This document shows positions 6,831-14,311 of a DNA stretch of 64,000 bases, one piece after another. Under the pieces are notes generated by a model, which searched no databases, was not told where the DNA came from, and worked only from the letters and a program-made list of their open reading frames with translations. The stretch comes from a virus: the IMG/VR virus record IMGVR_UViG_3300046665_000305, positions 55,576-119,575 of that record. One strand, given 5' to 3'. Position 1 is the first letter of the stretch, and each line of letters begins with the position of its first letter. Made by a program: the position numbers and the translations under genes.

Positions 6831-7079
6831 ATGGATGAATATGTCACCGTACCTGAGATGGTTGAGGCCGTCTACGAGGAGGGACGCGACAACTCATTCG
6901 GGAGCTTTACTCGTATCGAAGTTGTGAACGGTTGTATAATTGAGCTTCATGAGGATCGCGGCGAGTTCGTGATTTGGGAAGAAGTGGATCAATTCGTGGT
7001 CACTGCTAAGCATATTAACAGGCTTGGTATTGGTGATACATTGGTCGAAGCGGTGCGAGACGCGTTAAGCAAAGCATGA
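6831..7079 (+). CDS. Hypothetical acidic protein, 82 aa
   Basis: Starts MDEYVTVPEM with AGAAGGAGA upstream. Acidic, mixed alpha/beta. Last gene of its transcription unit; a palindromic promoter follows. No family recognised. Confidence 0.75.
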   Translation: MDEYVTVPEMVEAVYEEGRDNSFGSFTRIEVVNGCIIELHEDRGEFVIWEEVDQFVVTAKHINRLGIGDTLVEAVRDALSKA

Positions 7080-7089
7080 CAGAAAGTGA

Positions 7090-7128
7090 TTGACTTGGAC
7101 TCTAAATCGCGTCATAGTGATTTAGAGT
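7090..7128 (+). promoter_or_regulatory. Promoter with operator-like palindrome
   Basis: TTGACT, 17 bp, CATAGT. A perfect 10-bp inverted repeat (ACTCTAAATC 7099-7108, GATTTAGAGT 7119-7128) brackets the -10. A dimeric repressor bound here would block initiation; equally, the arms could form an RNA hairpin. Confidence 0.65.
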
Positions 7129-7153
7129 TCATTTAGTTTAAAGGAAAAATTTA

Positions 7154-7321
7154 ATGTTTAGAGAGCTTGGTTTTGATATTTTGACTGTGGCGCTAACAAT
7201 TTTATCTCTGTGGATATTCTCTTGGGTTCACAAAAATTATGCGCCAGAAATCAGTGTTACCGATTTTGCGGCGATAAGTGCGCTAATTTTTGGCATCAGA
7301 AATTTGTTTGAGAGGTCTTAA
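7154..7321 (+). CDS. Small membrane protein, 55 aa
   Basis: MFRELGFDILTVALTILSLW: a membrane helix near residues 8-24 and a second hydrophobic stretch near 40-50. Preceded by AAAGGAAAAA. First gene behind the palindromic promoter. Confidence 0.7.
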   Translation: MFRELGFDILTVALTILSLWIFSWVHKNYAPEISVTDFAAISALIFGIRNLFERS

Positions 7322-7325
7322 TTAC

Positions 7326-7532
7326 ATGACAGTTACAATTCTCCAATTCATCGCTCTGGCCTGTCTCGCCACGAAATACTTCCTGTTTTACAGCGTTGCT
7401 AGGACTAGAAACGACTTACTGGCGCAAGGTCGAGACATAACTGCGGCAGAGAAATTTTATTTTATCACAGCGTTTCTTGGCCTAACCGTGACATGGCTGG
7501 CTGTCATGACGTATATTATTTGGGGGATGTGA
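7326..7532 (+). CDS. Two-helix membrane protein, 68 aa
   Basis: Two predicted membrane helices (residues ~3-22 and ~46-66) around a charged loop. The start is 4 bases after the previous stop; an upstream in-frame start overlaps that gene and is rejected. Possibly a membrane partner of the preceding protein. Confidence 0.7.
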   Translation: MTVTILQFIALACLATKYFLFYSVARTRNDLLAQGRDITAAEKFYFITAFLGLTVTWLAVMTYIIWGM

Positions 7533-7534
7533 CT

Positions 7535-7939
7535 ATGGAAATGCACGTCTCAGATTTAAAAACTGACGGCTTCGCCATGACAGGGGAGCGCTACCTAGGC
7601 ATGACGGTTATTGCTTATTACGCCGTGGAGGACATTGAGGGCGTGGGTGAAACATATCGTTTCGCCTCGCATTGGAGCACGCTACCAGAACATCGTAATC
7701 CTGTCAGGCTTTTTGATGAGTACCAAATCAAAGATATCAGGAACTTGCGACACATTCTTAACGAGATGGGCTATGCCATTGTCCCGCTTGAGCCGAGTGA
7801 AACAAAAATTAATAAAATGAATGATGCGTATTGGCGGAAGCGGAGCGATATCATGTCTCAGTCTCCGACAGAAGAGCCGAGCGCGGGAGGCGGACCAATG
7901 GGTTATGCCTATAGAGCTATGATCAGTGAAGGAGAATAA
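7535..7939 (+). CDS. Hypothetical protein, 134 aa
   Basis: Begins MEMHVSDLKTDGF two bases after the previous stop. Alpha/beta with an acidic middle and a Gly/Ser-rich C-terminal stretch. No family recognised. Confidence 0.7.
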   Translation: MEMHVSDLKTDGFAMTGERYLGMTVIAYYAVEDIEGVGETYRFASHWSTLPEHRNPVRLFDEYQIKDIRNLRHILNEMGYAIVPLEPSETKINKMNDAYWRKRSDIMSQSPTEEPSAGGGPMGYAYRAMISEGE

Positions 7940-7941
7940 TA

Positions 7942-8238
7942 GTGTATAAATTTCCAGTGTTTGTTGATGAGAAGGGGAATCGTTTCATCTTTCCCGGATT
8001 GTATACCTCTGACATAGATGGACGTAGCGCGACATGGAGCTACTGTCTCCAACTCGAAATCGCTCTGAAAGTTAAAAAGGAAGAAGAAACTTTTGATGTG
8101 GTTCCCGGTATCGGCTATTCCTATGTCCGATCAGAAGCCACGAGCCCTAGCTTCGCGCATGGCGGTGACATAGTCCATCTCATCGGCGGGCCGCTGTTTG
8201 ACGAAGTCTCTAGGGAGTGCGACGCGAGTGAACAGTAA
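7942..8238 (+). CDS. Hypothetical protein, 98 aa (GTG start)
   Basis: GTG start two bases after the previous TAA with AAGGAGAA upstream. N-terminus KFPVFVDEKGNRF suggests a beta fold. Overlaps the next GTG start. No family recognised. Confidence 0.7.
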   Translation: MYKFPVFVDEKGNRFIFPGLYTSDIDGRSATWSYCLQLEIALKVKKEEETFDVVPGIGYSYVRSEATSPSFAHGGDIVHLIGGPLFDEVSRECDASEQ

Positions 8239-8506
8239 TTTTGGTTATTATCCCGGTAGCGTGGCACAAAAATTTAATGGTTTAAAAATTTACTATACCG
8301 AAGCAGCGCAGCAACCAACTTGGGTGAGAAATTTTCCATATTCTAAACACCGAAGTAAGCGTATTTTTAAAAAATTAATAAAGAGATATGGCTCTGAATT
8401 TGTTATGGAGGCTTGCATTTTCTATACTCCTAATGGTATATATGTACATCCGAGTATGAAAAGGAGATTCGAAGATGCGCTATCACAAAAATCTTACGCC
8501 TATTGA
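8228..8506 (+). CDS. Conserved-looking phage protein, 92 aa
   Basis: GTG at 8228 overlaps the end of the previous gene. The middle has FPYSKHRSKRIFKKLIKRYG and the end FYTPNGIYVHPSMKRRF, a pattern I recall from small phage proteins of unknown role. Strongly basic, so nucleic-acid contact is possible. Confidence 0.7.
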   Translation: MNSNFGYYPGSVAQKFNGLKIYYTEAAQQPTWVRNFPYSKHRSKRIFKKLIKRYGSEFVMEACIFYTPNGIYVHPSMKRRFEDALSQKSYAY

Positions 8507-8774
8507 CTTGCTCTGCAAAGCAAATGCGGATGAAGATGGTCATGCCGAAGTTACCTCTCCTTTCACAGGTTTTGTCATAGCTTGTGACGTTGATTTCGAT
8601 ACTGGCGACTATGTTTTCACTGAAAACGGTGTGAACGTGTCTCAGGATTATGTTCAATATAAATTCGAGACGTGGGACGAGCGCTTAGCTTCGGCGGGGA
8701 AGATGCTGGCGTACCATATTCAAGCGCGGCGAGGCGAGGGAAGAATTGAACAGACTAGCAGATATTGCGGATGA
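8475..8774 (+). CDS. Hypothetical protein, 99 aa
   Basis: AGGAGATTCGAAG precedes the ATG, which lies within the preceding gene's last 32 bases. N-terminal helix, then a beta-rich middle. No family recognised. Confidence 0.7.
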   Translation: MRYHKNLTPIDLLCKANADEDGHAEVTSPFTGFVIACDVDFDTGDYVFTENGVNVSQDYVQYKFETWDERLASAGKMLAYHIQARRGEGRIEQTSRYCG

Positions 8775-8834
8775 ATTGAATAAGAAAGATAAGATTAAAG
8801 AATAAAACGATTATAGTTGGTTATAATTCGTGAC

Positions 8835-8864
8835 TTGACACCTATCACATCTTCGATGTAATAA
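8835..8864 (+). promoter_or_regulatory. Early-type promoter
   Basis: TTGACA, 18 bp, TAATAA with ATG before the -10: the first of a recurring promoter design in this window (also 9435, 14253, 14668, 16508, 19274, 19794). Confidence 0.7.
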
Positions 8865-8903
8865 AATGTATTGGCAAATAGTTTGAGAGGGAGGGCGCAC
8901 GTC

Positions 8904-9098
8904 ATGGTTTTCAAAGTATATTATCAATATCGAGACGAACCGGTTAGGGTCGCAGATTTTCATTTCAAAATCTTGGCTGACCATTTCATGGTACAGAAGA
9001 AGGCTATGGGTCACGACGTTTACGTCAAAGAAGGTGAACCGGAACCGGGGCGGGCCGATAAGAAATCAAATAGATATGGAGATAATTTAAATGGCTAA
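8904..9098 (+). CDS. Hypothetical protein, 64 aa
   Basis: MVFKVYYQYRDEPVRV, beta-rich N-terminus and polar C-terminus. Start set by GAGAGGGAGGG upstream. First gene behind the early promoter; overlaps the next by 8 bases. Confidence 0.7.
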   Translation: MVFKVYYQYRDEPVRVADFHFKILADHFMVQKKAMGHDVYVKEGEPEPGRADKKSNRYGDNLNG

Positions 9099-9267
9099 AC
9101 TAAAGATTGAACTAAACGAAACAGAGATAAAGGAAGCACTGCTCGCCGCGATGAAAGTGAAATACCCAAATGTGAAGACTGCTACGCTGAACGCAAGCCC
9201 TACCTATGACTACAGCGGAAGGCATCAGACCGGTATTTATGACATTTCAGCAGTGATTTCTGAATAA
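9091..9267 (+). CDS. Hypothetical protein, 58 aa
   Basis: Complete frame MAKLKIELNETEIKEALL...AVISE, with GGAGATAATTTAA before the ATG. One helix followed by strands. No family recognised. Confidence 0.65.
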   Translation: MAKLKIELNETEIKEALLAAMKVKYPNVKTATLNASPTYDYSGRHQTGIYDISAVISE

Positions 9268-9279
9268 AGGAACCTAATA

Positions 9280-9414
9280 ATGAACGTGTTGAATCAATTC
9301 ACATGGCGTAGTATGCAGATGTACATCTGCGACGATGGCTTGATGTTCACATCCTATTGGATGGACCATTACTATGTCAAGCTGTCCAAGGGGCAACGCA
9401 CATTAGGTCTTTGA
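9280..9414 (+). CDS. Hypothetical protein, 44 aa
   Basis: MNVLNQFTWRSMQMYICDDG: short aromatic- and Met-rich frame with AAAGGAACCTA upstream. Size and spacing fit the neighbours, but no family is recognised. Confidence 0.5.
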   Translation: MNVLNQFTWRSMQMYICDDGLMFTSYWMDHYYVKLSKGQRTLGL

Positions 9415-9434
9415 CCTTGTTTGAAAAATACTAA

Positions 9435-9463
9435 TTGACTGACACTTTGTCATGATGTAATAA
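9435..9463 (+). promoter_or_regulatory. Early-type promoter
   Basis: TTGACT, 17 bp, TAATAA, with ATG just before the -10. It drives the broken MSYCRF gene and the zinc-ribbon gene behind it. Confidence 0.7.
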
Positions 9464-9497
9464 AAAGTTGTCAAGCATTTTTAGAGGGAGAAAATTT

Positions 9498-9610
9498 ATG
9501 GCTAACATGTCTTATTGCCGATTCCGCAACAAATGATCGATGTGCTCAACGATCTAGGCGTGACAATTAATGAAGAAGAGCTTGATCCGGACCTTATGAA
9601 GGTTCTGTGA
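9498..9610 (+). pseudogene. Truncated MSYCRF-family phage gene
   Basis: The frame opens MANMSYCRFRNK, the hallmark start of a widespread small phage family, then stops at TGA (9534). A second short frame starts at the overlapping ATG (9533) and gives MIDVLNDLGVTINEEELDP to 9610. Promoter and ribosome site (AGAGGGAG) are intact. Internal loss or frameshift probably joined the two pieces out of frame; a two-peptide remnant is also possible. Confidence 0.6.
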
Positions 9611-9807
9611 TGAAAGAGTTTATGGAAAGCGCTGAAGGTGTCCATCTCATGATGGGAGAATTCACGCTATGCGGCGATTCCTTCGACATAGGTGAGACAG
9701 AGGCTGATCCTGAGAGCGCACTCATCGATACCAAGAAGAAGGTAGTGACTTGTCCGCGCTGCATCAGCGTTATCCGACACGTCAGAGGTGTAAAAATCCG
9801 CGAGTAG
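9610..9807 (+). CDS. Zinc-ribbon phage protein
   Basis: A 65-residue protein: HLMMGEFTLCGDSFD near the start and VTCPRCISVIRHVRG at the end. One Cys in the first and a CxxC in the second resemble a phage zinc-ribbon family I have seen, of unknown function. The ATG overlaps the previous stop. Confidence 0.75.
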   Translation: MKEFMESAEGVHLMMGEFTLCGDSFDIGETEADPESALIDTKKKVVTCPRCISVIRHVRGVKIRE

Positions 9808-9875
9808 GGATTGCATCTGCCTAACTCCTGCTGTACTCCTAGAGTCGTTGTCCAAGTCTTAGGAGTTAGAGGCCA

Positions 9876-10232
9876 ATGGGAAAAGCTACTCTGCCTATGG
9901 AAGAGCGTATGCGCCACGCCAAGGCGCAGATCGAATCAGGTGTTAGCCAAGAGAAATATGCCGAGAGTGTGGGTCTTAAGCCAAGCACTATAGCATATTG
10001 GGTGAAGCAGTATCACGACATGTATGGCGGCGGCACAAAGAGGAAAAAGAGTGAAACGCCTACCATCACCACAGCTATCACACATGACGCTCTAGGAGAT
10101 GCTAGGCAAGAAATCATGTCCTTGATCCATGTCAGGGACGATTTACTGGCCCGTTTGGAAGACGCGCACATCAAGATCAAGTCGCTGCAAAACGTCGTGA
10201 TCGTGTTGGGTCACCAAGCAGGAGACGAATAA
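9876..10232 (+). CDS. HTH protein, transposase-helix-like
   Basis: A 118-residue protein. Residues ~19-45 (SGVSQEKYAESVGLKPSTIAYWVKQY) form a helix-turn-helix like those of transposase orfA or phage regulators. The C-terminal half (from ~70) is a long helix, likely dimerising. AGGAGTTAGAGGCC precedes the ATG. It overlaps a second HTH gene, so the pair may regulate the nearby early promoters. Confidence 0.7.
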   Translation: MGKATLPMEERMRHAKAQIESGVSQEKYAESVGLKPSTIAYWVKQYHDMYGGGTKRKKSETPTITTAITHDALGDARQEIMSLIHVRDDLLARLEDAHIKIKSLQNVVIVLGHQAGDE

Positions 10233-10492
10233 TGGCGGCTCCTAGAAAGGTGAAGTGGTCCAAGGATAGGCCGGTGAAGCCAGACATTGATCCCTTGCTG
10301 ACCAAGCTGCGCACCGAGCTTGCCATGGATCGTAGATCGTTCTACGCCAAGGCGAATACGTCTGGATTAGCGCCTGCCACGATCAAGAATATTCAAGACG
10401 GCACGACACGAAGGCCGATGGGTGTGACGATCCAGATGGCATACCGAATGTTGGGATATGAGTTGAAACCGGTACGATCTAAAACAAGATAA
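10232..10492 (+). CDS. Cro/CI-like HTH protein
   Basis: An 86-residue basic protein. LRTELAMDRRSFYAKANTSG then ATIKNIQDG match the helix-turn-helix of lambda-repressor-like proteins. Starts within the stop of the previous gene and is followed by a strong terminator. Probably a DNA-binding regulator. Confidence 0.7.
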   Translation: MAAPRKVKWSKDRPVKPDIDPLLTKLRTELAMDRRSFYAKANTSGLAPATIKNIQDGTTRRPMGVTIQMAYRMLGYELKPVRSKTR

Positions 10493-10505
10493 AGTCACTT
10501 AAAGC

Positions 10506-10538
10506 GCCAGTTAGTCATTGACTAGCTGGCCTTTTTTT
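10506..10538 (+). terminator. Rho-independent terminator
   Basis: GCCAGTTAGT/ACTAGCTGGC, fully paired with one G-U, 5-nt loop, then seven U. It ends the HTH gene pair. Confidence 0.9.
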
Positions 10539-10581
10539 GTCATAACGGTCTCAACTTAATCTAGTATAAGAGGCCTTTGAC

Positions 10582-10761
10582 GTGATAGAAATGATTGATG
10601 AAGACGATAATGTTTTTCAAGCAGAACCTTTGGGTAAAGGGTATTGGTACATCACGTGGCCCATTGGTGGCATGAGATTTTATGGCACAGTGACGAAGGT
10701 CAGGACCGAGATGAGGTTCTTGATGATCAATCATAAGAGCCGGTCTAGGTGCGCCGCGTAA
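10582..10761 (+). CDS. Hypothetical protein, 59 aa (GTG start)
   Basis: GTG start with AGAGG 9 nt upstream; an ATG three codons in is the alternative. Beta-rich with GKGYWYITWPIGG. First gene after the terminator. A minus-strand frame over the same bases lacks a ribosome site. Confidence 0.6.
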   Translation: MIEMIDEDDNVFQAEPLGKGYWYITWPIGGMRFYGTVTKVRTEMRFLMINHKSRSRCAA

Positions 10762-10773
10762 GGAGGGAAGAAA

Positions 10774-11406
10774 ATGTCGGAACTGATTAAGAAAATCGCG
10801 GTTGAACATGGTGTTAGTCACTCGGTTGACATGCTGATCGCGCTATACAACGAGCCGCATCGCAAGTATCATAACCTTGATCATATCATTGAGTTGATCC
10901 ACATGGCTCGAAACATTAGATATCATGACGATGATCCTATCATGGCGGCTATCCTGTATCACGATATTATCTATTATCCATGCTGTGCCTATAACGAAGC
11001 ATTAAGCGCCGATGTGTATTGGAGCCACAAGACAGGGTTCGAGTGCACCACGCAGGCTCAGATTGAAGAGGCTATTAGGGCTTCCAAGGATCACACCAAT
11101 CCTAATAATGTGTCCCTGCCGTCATGGGCCAAGGATTTTCTCGACTATGATCTAAGAGGGCTAGCTAGAGATCGTGAAACGTATCGCGGAAGCGGGGTTA
11201 AGATTTGGCACGAATATTGGTCTTTTTATTCCGTTACTGAATTCGCAACAGGTAGGATCAAGTTTTTGAAACATATGCTCGACAGTCCCAAGATATATTG
11301 GAATCACCCTGAGTGGGAAGGGCCTGCTAGGGTTAACATGAGCACTGAGTTGGAAGAGTTGGAACGTGGTGTTCTTAATTTTGCGACATGGGAAAGGTGG
11401 GACTGA
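10774..11406 (+). CDS. HD-superfamily metal-dependent hydrolase
   Basis: A 210-residue helical protein. PHRKYHNLDHI (residues ~28-39) and AAILYHDIIYY (~60-70) are the metal-binding His/HD motifs of the COG4339-type HD family, followed by KDHT. This family is assigned predicted phosphohydrolase activity; a nucleotide substrate is plausible for a phage. AAGGAGGGAAGAAA precedes the ATG. Confidence 0.8.
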   Translation: MSELIKKIAVEHGVSHSVDMLIALYNEPHRKYHNLDHIIELIHMARNIRYHDDDPIMAAILYHDIIYYPCCAYNEALSADVYWSHKTGFECTTQAQIEEAIRASKDHTNPNNVSLPSWAKDFLDYDLRGLARDRETYRGSGVKIWHEYWSFYSVTEFATGRIKFLKHMLDSPKIYWNHPEWEGPARVNMSTELEELERGVLNFATWERWD

Positions 11407-11408
11407 AG

Positions 11409-11585
11409 ATGAGTGAACTATTTGACATGTCGTATCTCAATGACGCGGCGGAACAAATTGATGCCGCCATGTTTAGTGGCGATGACTTTACGTTTCGTCA
11501 AAATCGTGACGCGTTGTGCTACTATATCTTGAGATGGCAGCGGGAGATGGTAAGATTGGAACAGGAGACGAACAATGAGCAGTGA
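11409..11585 (+). CDS. Hypothetical acidic protein, 58 aa
   Basis: MSELFDMSYLNDAAEQIDAA, helical and acidic. ATG at 11409 follows the HD gene's stop by two bases. Overlaps the next gene by 11 bases. No family recognised. Confidence 0.65.
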   Translation: MSELFDMSYLNDAAEQIDAAMFSGDDFTFRQNRDALCYYILRWQREMVRLEQETNNEQ

Positions 11586-12051
11586 TGTTGTATTCTACGT
11601 CGGCGCTTTTATTAAATTTAACGAGCCTGTAGAAGTGGTTAAGGTCACGGAACGGAGGATTTGCCCCGTTTGTAACACGGAGCGTTTCGGTGGTAAATAT
11701 TGCATCACTTGTGGCACAGCAATTATCAGAAAGGTTGAAGAGAAAAAATCACGTGTGACAAATCCTGATGCCATCATGGCTCATGTCGGGTATAAAATTT
11801 TTGAGGATGGCGAAAAATTCATGACGTTTCCTTATGGAGATGAAGTCATTGTTCCTAATTATAGGTCTTCATATAACACGCATATCAGCGGTGAGGATGT
11901 TGGTAAAACACTTCTATTCGTTGAAGTTGATCGGGTGAAAGAGAATGCCATCACTGAGTTACGCGCCAATGCGTGGGAGTTGATTCGCCTGCTCGATAAT
12001 CATGGCGTTGATTATTCAATTGTTTTTGGCATAACGGTGGGACAATATTGA
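11575..12051 (+). CDS. Zinc-ribbon hypothetical protein, 158 aa
   Basis: CPVC at residues ~30-33 and CITC at ~43-46 form a rubredoxin-like zinc ribbon within an otherwise beta-rich protein. Function unknown; such ribbons often mediate nucleic-acid or protein contact. Confidence 0.7.
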   Translation: MSSDVVFYVGAFIKFNEPVEVVKVTERRICPVCNTERFGGKYCITCGTAIIRKVEEKKSRVTNPDAIMAHVGYKIFEDGEKFMTFPYGDEVIVPNYRSSYNTHISGEDVGKTLLFVEVDRVKENAITELRANAWELIRLLDNHGVDYSIVFGITVGQY

Positions 12052-12052
12052 C

Positions 12053-12451
12053 ATGACAGAATCATCTTATCTTCAGCTTGAAGGCTATTACCGAGACAGA
12101 CATAAAGGTGGCCATTCGTGGCAAGTGTGGGGCGATAGCACTGAAAGGCTATCTTCCGTCATTTCTAGCGATCTTGAACAGGCTAAGAAGTGGGCCGTGG
12201 AGCTAGCCGACAGCGCTAGGGCTTGGGAAGGTATGAAATTCAAGGTACGCATTCTGCGCATAACCGGCACTACCAAAGAGGTTGTGTTCAAGTATAGCGA
12301 AAAATCTTGTTACGAAGTCAGTTTCGGCAAGAAAAATTCCAAAGAGGCTTTGGATAGGCTTCGATATGATTTTGATGGTGATGCGGATGACGCTGTTAAG
12401 AGCTTGAAAGATTTGGGTTATTGGGTCAAGACTAAGAAAGTTAAACTTTGA
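12053..12451 (+). CDS. Hypothetical protein, 132 aa
   Basis: N-terminal strand-helix unit (HSWQVWGDSTERLSS...AKKWAVELADS) and a second one near 95-130. The start is one base after the previous stop. No family recognised. Confidence 0.7.
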   Translation: MTESSYLQLEGYYRDRHKGGHSWQVWGDSTERLSSVISSDLEQAKKWAVELADSARAWEGMKFKVRILRITGTTKEVVFKYSEKSCYEVSFGKKNSKEALDRLRYDFDGDADDAVKSLKDLGYWVKTKKVKL

Positions 12452-12452
12452 A

Positions 12453-12605
12453 ATGGTCCAGTTAGAATACTGGAACGGCACGGCTTGGGTATTGAAGCCG
12501 TTTGAAATTTTTGATGTACGAAGAACTTCAAACGGTGAATGGTTGTATTGTCGCAACGTCGAGCTTCAACGTTTTGTAAAGATAAAGAGGGAGAATGTGA
12601 AGTGA
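12453..12605 (+). CDS. Hypothetical protein, 50 aa
   Basis: MVQLEYWNGTAWVLKPF...ENVK: a short beta-rich, C-terminally basic frame tightly placed between two genes and overlapping the next start (AAGTGA). No family recognised. Confidence 0.65.
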   Translation: MVQLEYWNGTAWVLKPFEIFDVRRTSNGEWLYCRNVELQRFVKIKRENVK

Positions 12606-12808
12606 GAACATGTGACTGTTTCAGCTGCGGCACGCGGCTTAAAGATATTGGAGAAGAAGGGAAATATCTTCAGCCCATTGATGGACTTGAATTTACTACC
12701 TCTGGCCATTACGGTTCTACTTATTTCGATCCATGTGACGGGACAAAGTTGGCCATCGTGATTTGCGACACCTGTTTGAGAGAGTATTTTGGCGATGCTG
12801 AGACTTGA
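12602..12808 (+). CDS. Two-CxxC zinc-binding phage protein
   Basis: A 68-residue protein from a GTG with AAAGAGGGAGAA upstream. CDCFSCG at the start and CDTCL near the end give the four Cys of a zinc ribbon around a YGSxxFD segment. I recall this small family from phages; role unknown. Confidence 0.7.
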   Translation: MRTCDCFSCGTRLKDIGEEGKYLQPIDGLEFTTSGHYGSTYFDPCDGTKLAIVICDTCLREYFGDAET

Positions 12809-12977
12809 ACTTCAATGGGAGAGGCGAGGGATATGGTATGGCGTAATTGAAGGAACCGGGTTCAGAGGAATGTCTGCGTATCACCAAAAAGCTATGGACC
12901 ACTTACGAGATACGCCGGAACGGTATTATTATGTGAATGAGAAAATTAGATTTTGTTTAGCCGACAGGAGGTGGTGA
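12795..12977 (+). CDS. Hypothetical protein, 60 aa
   Basis: MLRLELQWERRGIWYGVIEG, basic and aromatic. The start overlaps the zinc-ribbon gene and the stop overlaps the next ATG by one base. No family recognised. Confidence 0.65.
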   Translation: MLRLELQWERRGIWYGVIEGTGFRGMSAYHQKAMDHLRDTPERYYYVNEKIRFCLADRRW

Positions 12978-13294
12978 TGCAGAAGCTGACGTTTGAAAAA
13001 TTTCTGGTCAGCCCTTTGAATAATTCTTGGATCAAGGAACCGGGACTTGAAATATATGTCCGCAAAACTAAGAGGCTAGATGGAATACAAGAGACTATCG
13101 ATCTAGCTAACATGAATGCGGCACGTCCCGGCAAGGGGGCTTTGACCAGATTTTTGGATCGGTACGAGCCGGATCACATCTTCTATCTCGAAAATGTATT
13201 TGAAACTAGGTTGAAAGAATATTATGAGCGGCGCGGCTATGTCACAATTAATGATATGTATCCGTGGTGCATGCTAAAAGGGAGAGGTGATTGA
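12977..13294 (+). CDS. Possible GNAT-like acetyltransferase, 105 aa
   Basis: GGAGGTGGTG precedes the ATG. The segment IDLANMNAARPGKGALTRFLDRYEP followed by ENVFETRLKEYYERRGYV resembles the acetyl-CoA-binding half of small phage GNAT proteins (PGKGxL loop, then YYERRGY). Short for a full GNAT fold, so this is tentative. Confidence 0.55.
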   Translation: MQKLTFEKFLVSPLNNSWIKEPGLEIYVRKTKRLDGIQETIDLANMNAARPGKGALTRFLDRYEPDHIFYLENVFETRLKEYYERRGYVTINDMYPWCMLKGRGD

Positions 13295-13458
13295 TGGGAA
13301 GTGTTAGGATGGAATTCGAGGCGTTTGCCAAAGGTCTCGGTTATGATCTAACCATGACGCCGGATCGAACGTTTAAGAATATGATCTATCTAAATCCATA
13401 CCTTGAATCAATGTGGAAAGGGTGGAGCGCGGCGCATGATCGATTTAACAAAAATTAA
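13294..13458 (+). CDS. Conserved small phage protein, 54 aa
   Basis: MGSVRMEFEAFAKGLGYDL...YLNPYLESMWKGWSAAHD. The FExFA...MWxGWxAA pattern recurs in many phage early genes. ATG overlaps the previous TGA. It was too short for a routine length cut-off but is convincing. Function unknown. Confidence 0.75.
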   Translation: MGSVRMEFEAFAKGLGYDLTMTPDRTFKNMIYLNPYLESMWKGWSAAHDRFNKN

Positions 13459-13708
13459 ACGTCATCTATTCACTATGCCTGAGCCTATCCCGGAACGGGA
13501 GTGGAGCGGACCACTGAGAGATTGGGCCATGGTTTATCTGTTTCAAGACTATGTGAAACAACGTAAGCTCTTGAATTATAACAGATTTTTCAATGAAAAA
13601 GAATGGCCTAGAATGAAAGAAATAAAACTTCGCCGGATCGCGGATTTTGAAACTAATTGGCCATTATTCAGAGAGACATATGAGGAGCATTACGAGAAAA
13701 GGTCTTGA
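13436..13708 (+). CDS. Hypothetical protein, 90 aa
   Basis: MIDLTKIKRHLFTMPEPIPEREW: helical and basic. ATG at 13436 overlaps the previous gene by 23 bases; an earlier start only reads that gene out of frame. Its stop lies inside the next promoter. Confidence 0.65.
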   Translation: MIDLTKIKRHLFTMPEPIPEREWSGPLRDWAMVYLFQDYVKQRKLLNYNRFFNEKEWPRMKEIKLRRIADFETNWPLFRETYEEHYEKRS

Positions 13709-13733
13709 CTTCATTTCGAGTCGGATGTAAGAA
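13705..13733 (+). promoter_or_regulatory. Early promoter, identical cassette to 23376
   Basis: TTGACT, 17 bp, TAAGAA. The stretch from the -35 through the -10 is identical to the promoter at 23376, which argues for selection or recent copying. Confidence 0.75.
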
Positions 13734-13776
13734 TAAGTCAACGAAACAATTTAATCACAATAAAGGAGATTTCAAG

Positions 13777-14256
13777 ATGACAGACTATAGCGCAGACCGT
13801 AGCGATGCTCCTGCTCCAAAGGGTTCTATCAAGTTCCGCGCCGAAATCCTGCATCTCATTGACGAAGCAAAGGAAGAAGGTCAGGTTCGGATCTGGATCG
13901 TGACGCAGAGCGGTTGTTTGTCATCCTTCCTTATCACGTCTCGGTCCTATCTGGTGGCTCCTGAAGCGATGGAGGAAGACCCTGCCGTGCTTTGTTCCGG
14001 TCCAGCTTACTATTCTATCAGCAATACGATGAGTGAAGGCAGCTGTGGACCTTTTGAAAATAAAGATGGTGAGCTTCTTGGTTCTTATAACATCGAAAGT
14101 TCAGCCATGGCTTGCCATTACGCCTTCACCAACAAAATGATGGCTCAAAGGTATAGCGAAGAATTGAAGAACGATGAGCGCTACATGGCGAGCGTTAAGG
14201 ATTGGCACGCTCGGTGCGACGAAATGTTTAGCGATTGGGATGATTATCTCGATTGA
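13777..14256 (+). CDS. Hypothetical acidic protein, 159 aa
   Basis: Starts MTDYSADRSDAPAPKG behind AAAGGAGATTTCAAG; an in-frame extension to 13705 would read through the promoter and is rejected. N-terminal half alpha/beta (EGQVRIWIVTQSGCLSSF), C-terminal half helical and acidic. No family recognised. Confidence 0.75.
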   Translation: MTDYSADRSDAPAPKGSIKFRAEILHLIDEAKEEGQVRIWIVTQSGCLSSFLITSRSYLVAPEAMEEDPAVLCSGPAYYSISNTMSEGSCGPFENKDGELLGSYNIESSAMACHYAFTNKMMAQRYSEELKNDERYMASVKDWHARCDEMFSDWDDYLD

Positions 14257-14280
14257 CATCTGATCTTTAAAATGTAATAA
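14253..14280 (+). promoter_or_regulatory. Early-type promoter
   Basis: TTGACA, 16 bp, TAATAA. The -35 overlaps the stop codon of the preceding gene. Confidence 0.7.
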
Positions 14281-14311
14281 AAAGACAACGAAATCACTGA
14301 GGAGATTTGAC

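Noticed and set aside
9876-10232. Transposase orfA of an IS3-type element
   Set aside because: No orfB with DDE motifs and no terminal inverted repeats nearby; a regulator is more likely.
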